From the NCBI GenBank assembly GCA_016292295.1, contig JADNEJ010000379.1, forward strand, positions 1 through 6,285: a DNA stretch of 6,285 nucleotides, read 5' to 3'. The notes under the pieces were generated by a model. It made no database searches, was not told the DNA's origin, and saw nothing but the letters and a program-made list of their open reading frames with translations. Positions 5,186 to 6,285 of this stretch are shown one piece after another. The stretch comes from Candidatus Thiodictyon intracellulare (GTDB lineage: Bacteria > Pseudomonadota > Gammaproteobacteria > Chromatiales > Chromatiaceae). The position numbers and the translations under genes were made by a program. Every line of letters starts with the position of its first letter. Within the stretch, counting starts at the first letter, position 1.

Positions 5186-5400
5186 AGGGCCGTCTCCTCG
5201 CGGCGGTGTTTTGGGTTGGGGACCTTCGGTGCCGGGTCTGCCCAGGGCAAACCGGAGTACCCTTGAACCTTGCCGACCCCTTCAGGGCGCACCCGGTTTT
5301 CGGTGCCTACCGACAAGGTATCAGGAGGTCCGTGACAGTAAAGGGTGACACGATAGACGCTTTCGCTCCCTGCAAGCAAACCGACGACGAGAGACCCGCA
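5186..5400. other. Divergent intergenic region between ferredoxin and the DUF3298 gene
   Basis: Holds the ferredoxin ribosome binding site on the minus strand (5194-5199). On the plus strand AGGAGG (5323-5328) lies only three bases before a GTG at 5332. That GTG opens a frame (VTVKGDTIDAF...) running into the first frame of the next gene, but the spacing is short and the product does not look like a protein start. No convincing promoter or RNA gene was seen. Confidence 0.35.
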
Positions 5401-6124
5401 ATTAACCGACGCCCCCGTACCAGTTCCCTGGCTGCCCTGTACCTTCATCCTCGCCGCCCAGGGCGGTCTCCCGACCTGGGGCGCGCCGGCCCAGGACCAA
5501 GCGGGACTGATCGAGGAATCCGGCCAGGGTTTCGACCTCAAGGCGACCGTACCGGTCTTCGCGGCCGCGGGCGCCGACCAGGACGCGGCCGTGGCGGCCG
5601 CCAATCGCGAGCTGTGCACCGAGATCGAGGCCCTGATCGCGGCCTTCCGCGCCAAACATAAAGAAGCGGCCGCCCAGGGCGCGGACTGGTCCCTGCTGAT
5701 CGAGTCCGAGCCGCCCGAGCGCACCGCCCACTATCTCGCCGTGCTGATCATCGGCTACGACTTCCAGCGCGGCGCCAACGGCATGCCGATCATCAAGCCA
5801 CGGGTCTTCGCCCTGACGGACGAGCGGCGCATCCCGCCCGCCGGCCTGTTCCGCCCGGACGCCGACTGGCTGGGTGCGCTCGCCGGGCGCTGTTACGCGG
5901 AACTAAAGCTGCGCGATCTAGCCGGCACGAACGAGGGCTGGCTGCACTCCGGCACCGAGCCCAAAGCGGAGAACTATCGCCTGCTCTTCCCCAGCCCTGA
6001 GGGACTGCGGGTCATATTCCCACCCTACGCGGTCACCGCCTATCTGGAGGGCACCCAAGAGGTGTTGATTCCCTACCGGGACCTGGCCGCGATCCTGGAT
6101 CCAACGCTGTTTGAGGGACCTTGA
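5401..6124 (+). CDS. RsiV-like DUF3298 protein, N-terminal signal region apparently disrupted
   Basis: DUF3298 is found in exported or membrane-anchored proteins, including the anti-sigma factor RsiV of Bacillus; most proteobacterial members have no known function. The body is clear from about 5500: GLIEESGQGFDLKATVPVF, then ELCTEIEALIAAFRAKHKE, HYLAVLIIGYDFQRG, and near the C-terminus YRLLFPSPEGLRVIFPPYAV and EVLIPYRDLAAILDPTLF. This frame is open from 5357 but has no ATG, GTG or TTG before the GTG at 5591, which would cut off conserved sequence. The neighbouring frame offers a signal-peptide-like n-region after an ATT at 5401 (NRRPRTSSLAALYL), which continues sensibly in the body frame (FILAAQGGLPTWGAPAQ) after a shift near 5440-5447. 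So the original gene probably started near 5401, with ATG changed to ATT and a one-base indel. GAGAG lies seven bases before that ATT. The mature part has no transmembrane helix, so periplasmic location is inferred. Confidence 0.7.
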
Positions 6125-6285
6125 ATACTGGTAGATAGCGGAGACTGACCATTTCGTTGTCGTTGTCGAGGCTATCGTAGCGTCCTGGATGCTCTTGCAC
6201 CCCAAAGTGCATTGCTTCTCCGATTACGATTATACTCAGCTAATGCCAAATTTTCGGTTTCCTCACCGACCGGTTATTTCAAAGT
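6125..6285. other. Right edge, AT-richer, no gene seen
   Basis: Composition drops towards AT after the DUF3298 stop, most clearly from 6221 (attacgattatactcagc). A TATACT at about 6230 resembles a -10 box, but no matching -35 lies at the proper distance. gcac-cccaaa-gtgc near 6197-6210 could form a short hairpin. No coding sequence, RNA gene or terminator with a T-tract was recognised. Confidence 0.3.

Noticed and set aside
5182..5724. A 180-codon minus-strand open frame upstream of the ferredoxin gene
   Set aside because: It is antisense to the DUF3298 gene, has no domain and would overlap the ferredoxin start.
1..6285. CRISPR array, tRNA or rRNA genes, or an intact transposase
   Set aside because: I saw no regularly spaced repeats, no cloverleaf-like sequence with a T-loop motif and no transposase domain in any frame.

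Overview
The window is GC-rich DNA. Its gene content and an extragenic repeat (core resembling GTGGGAGCGGC...GGCCGCGA) suggest a gammaproteobacterium, most likely a purple sulfur bacterium of the Chromatiaceae. That placement is inferred from the general look of the proteins and repeats, not from a marker gene. It reads as an accessory region in visible decay: intact housekeeping-type genes sit beside several genes with a single identifiable lesion.

Layout, left to right. Bases 1-194 hold no recognisable gene. On the minus strand, 195-1695 is a CHAT (caspase-like) protease-domain gene. It is cut near its 5' end by a 124-bp inverted-repeat element (1490-1613) flanked by a near-perfect 9-bp duplication, and it ends where relatives would continue into a P-loop ATPase domain. 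Next, also minus, is a parDE-type toxin-antitoxin pair (1851-2395) with an ATGA overlap and a palindromic operator. It carries one in-frame TAG in each gene: codon 2 of the ancestral parD frame and codon 75 of parE. A folded REP-like repeat follows (2467-2570).

A two-gene minus-strand operon comes next: a NamZ/DUF1343 exo-muramidase-family gene (3120-4328) and, 14 bases downstream, a bacterial homologue of the eukaryotic N-terminal glutamine amidohydrolase NTAQ1 with its Cys-His-Asp triad intact. Divergent from namZ is ppnP (from 4571, plus strand), interrupted by TAG at codon 6 and lacking its stop at the usual place. A hairpin at 4896-4915 separates it from a convergent single-cluster ferredoxin gene (4922-5185, minus). 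The last gene (about 5401-6124, plus) encodes an exported RsiV-like DUF3298 protein whose signal-peptide region seems frameshifted and has no normal start codon. The final 160 bases are AT-richer and empty.

Most notable points: (1) the small element in the CHAT gene, whose removal with one duplication copy restores the family N-terminus exactly in frame; (2) three separate genes with an in-frame amber codon and conserved sequence on both sides; (3) a bacterial NTAQ1-type enzyme in a tight operon with a cell-wall hydrolase. The simplest reading of (2) is pseudogenisation or sequence error, because the intact ferredoxin gene itself stops at TAG.
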